A model generated the notes under the pieces. That model did no database searches. It worked only from the letters and a program-made list of their open reading frames with translations, and was not told the DNA's origin. A DNA stretch of 5,424 bases, from positions 1 to 5,424 of the forward strand of contig QNAR01000128.1 of NCBI GenBank assembly GCA_003643975.1. Direction: 5' to 3'. Position numbers and translations under genes: made by a program. The stretch is from Thermotogae bacterium. Its GTDB lineage: Bacteria; Thermotogota; Thermotogae; Petrotogales; Kosmotogaceae. Below, piece after piece: positions 5,300 through 5,424 of this stretch; within the stretch, counting starts at the first letter, position 1, and every line of letters starts with the position of its first letter.

Positions 5300-5424
5300 T
5301 AATGGAAATAATTGGGTACATACTCATAACCATTGGTTCGCTTTTCTACCTCCTCGGTGGTCTTGGAGTTTATAGAATGCCAGATGTTTATAACAGGCTC
5401 CAAGCCGGGACAAAAGCAACAACC
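5296..5424 (+). CDS. mrpG: Mrp/Mnh cation antiporter subunit G, 5' part
   Basis: Only the first 43 codons are present; the gene continues past the window. One hydrophobic helix (about 5-24) leads into GVYRMPDVYNRLQAGTKATT (24-43), the subunit G hallmark (consensus G-x2-R-MPD-x-Y-x-R-L-x-A-x-TK). Two starts are possible: ATG at 5296, overlapping the mrpF stop by 4 bp with GGAGGGG (5284-5290) five bases upstream, or ATG at 5302. The first is preferred for its spacing and because the E-F junction has the same ATGA overlap. Gene order E-F-G at the head of the operon matches archaeal mbhABC (established knowledge) and differs from the ABCDEFG order of Bacillus mrp. Confidence 0.92.
   Translation, partial: MIMEIIGYILITIGSLFYLLGGLGVYRMPDVYNRLQAGTKATT

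Overview
The window looks like chromosomal DNA from a moderately AT-rich anaerobic bacterium. A Thermotogota member, perhaps the Kosmotoga/Mesotoga group, is my best guess. That guess rests on the style of the proteins and on a cation/proton antiporter module starting E-F-G, as in group 4 respiratory complexes of anaerobes. It is an inference, not an identification.

Left half, minus strand (15-2410): a tight three-gene operon read right to left. First comes an isochorismatase-family cysteine hydrolase. Next, overlapping it by 22 bp, is a small thioredoxin-reductase-fold FAD/NAD(P)H oxidoreductase that lacks the redox CxxC. Last, after 15 bp, is an RlmN/Cfr-type radical SAM protein. It has no N-terminal accessory domain and has an isoleucine where RlmN has its resolving cysteine, while the methyl-carrying cysteine is kept. 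A promoter with a TATAAT -10 box lies upstream of the first gene, and an inverted repeat covers its -35 side.

Centre: a 199-bp divergent intergenic region carries a degenerate repeat with a 15-bp period. To its right, on the plus strand, is a 450-residue amidohydrolase (2610-3962) very close to 8-oxoguanine deaminase, which makes urate from 8-oxoguanine. The divergent layout suggests, without proving, that both transcripts belong to one process handling purines or oxidised nucleobases.

Gap 3963-4556: no intact gene. It appears to hold a decayed insertion sequence: GGGTGTC inverted at the two ends, a 12-bp direct repeat, and a minus-strand coding remnant with two in-frame stops. A near-consensus extended -10 promoter sits at its right edge, and its -35 hexamer lies inside the putative element end.

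Right end, plus strand (4557-5424): that promoter leads into mrpE/mnhE, mrpF/mnhF and the start of mrpG/mnhG. These are membrane subunits of a multisubunit Na+/H+ antiporter or of the antiporter module of an Mbh/Mbs/Mbx-like complex, joined by 4-bp ATGA overlaps. The operon runs off the window. The most unusual protein is the RlmN-like enzyme with altered catalytic cysteines beside its own flavin reductase.
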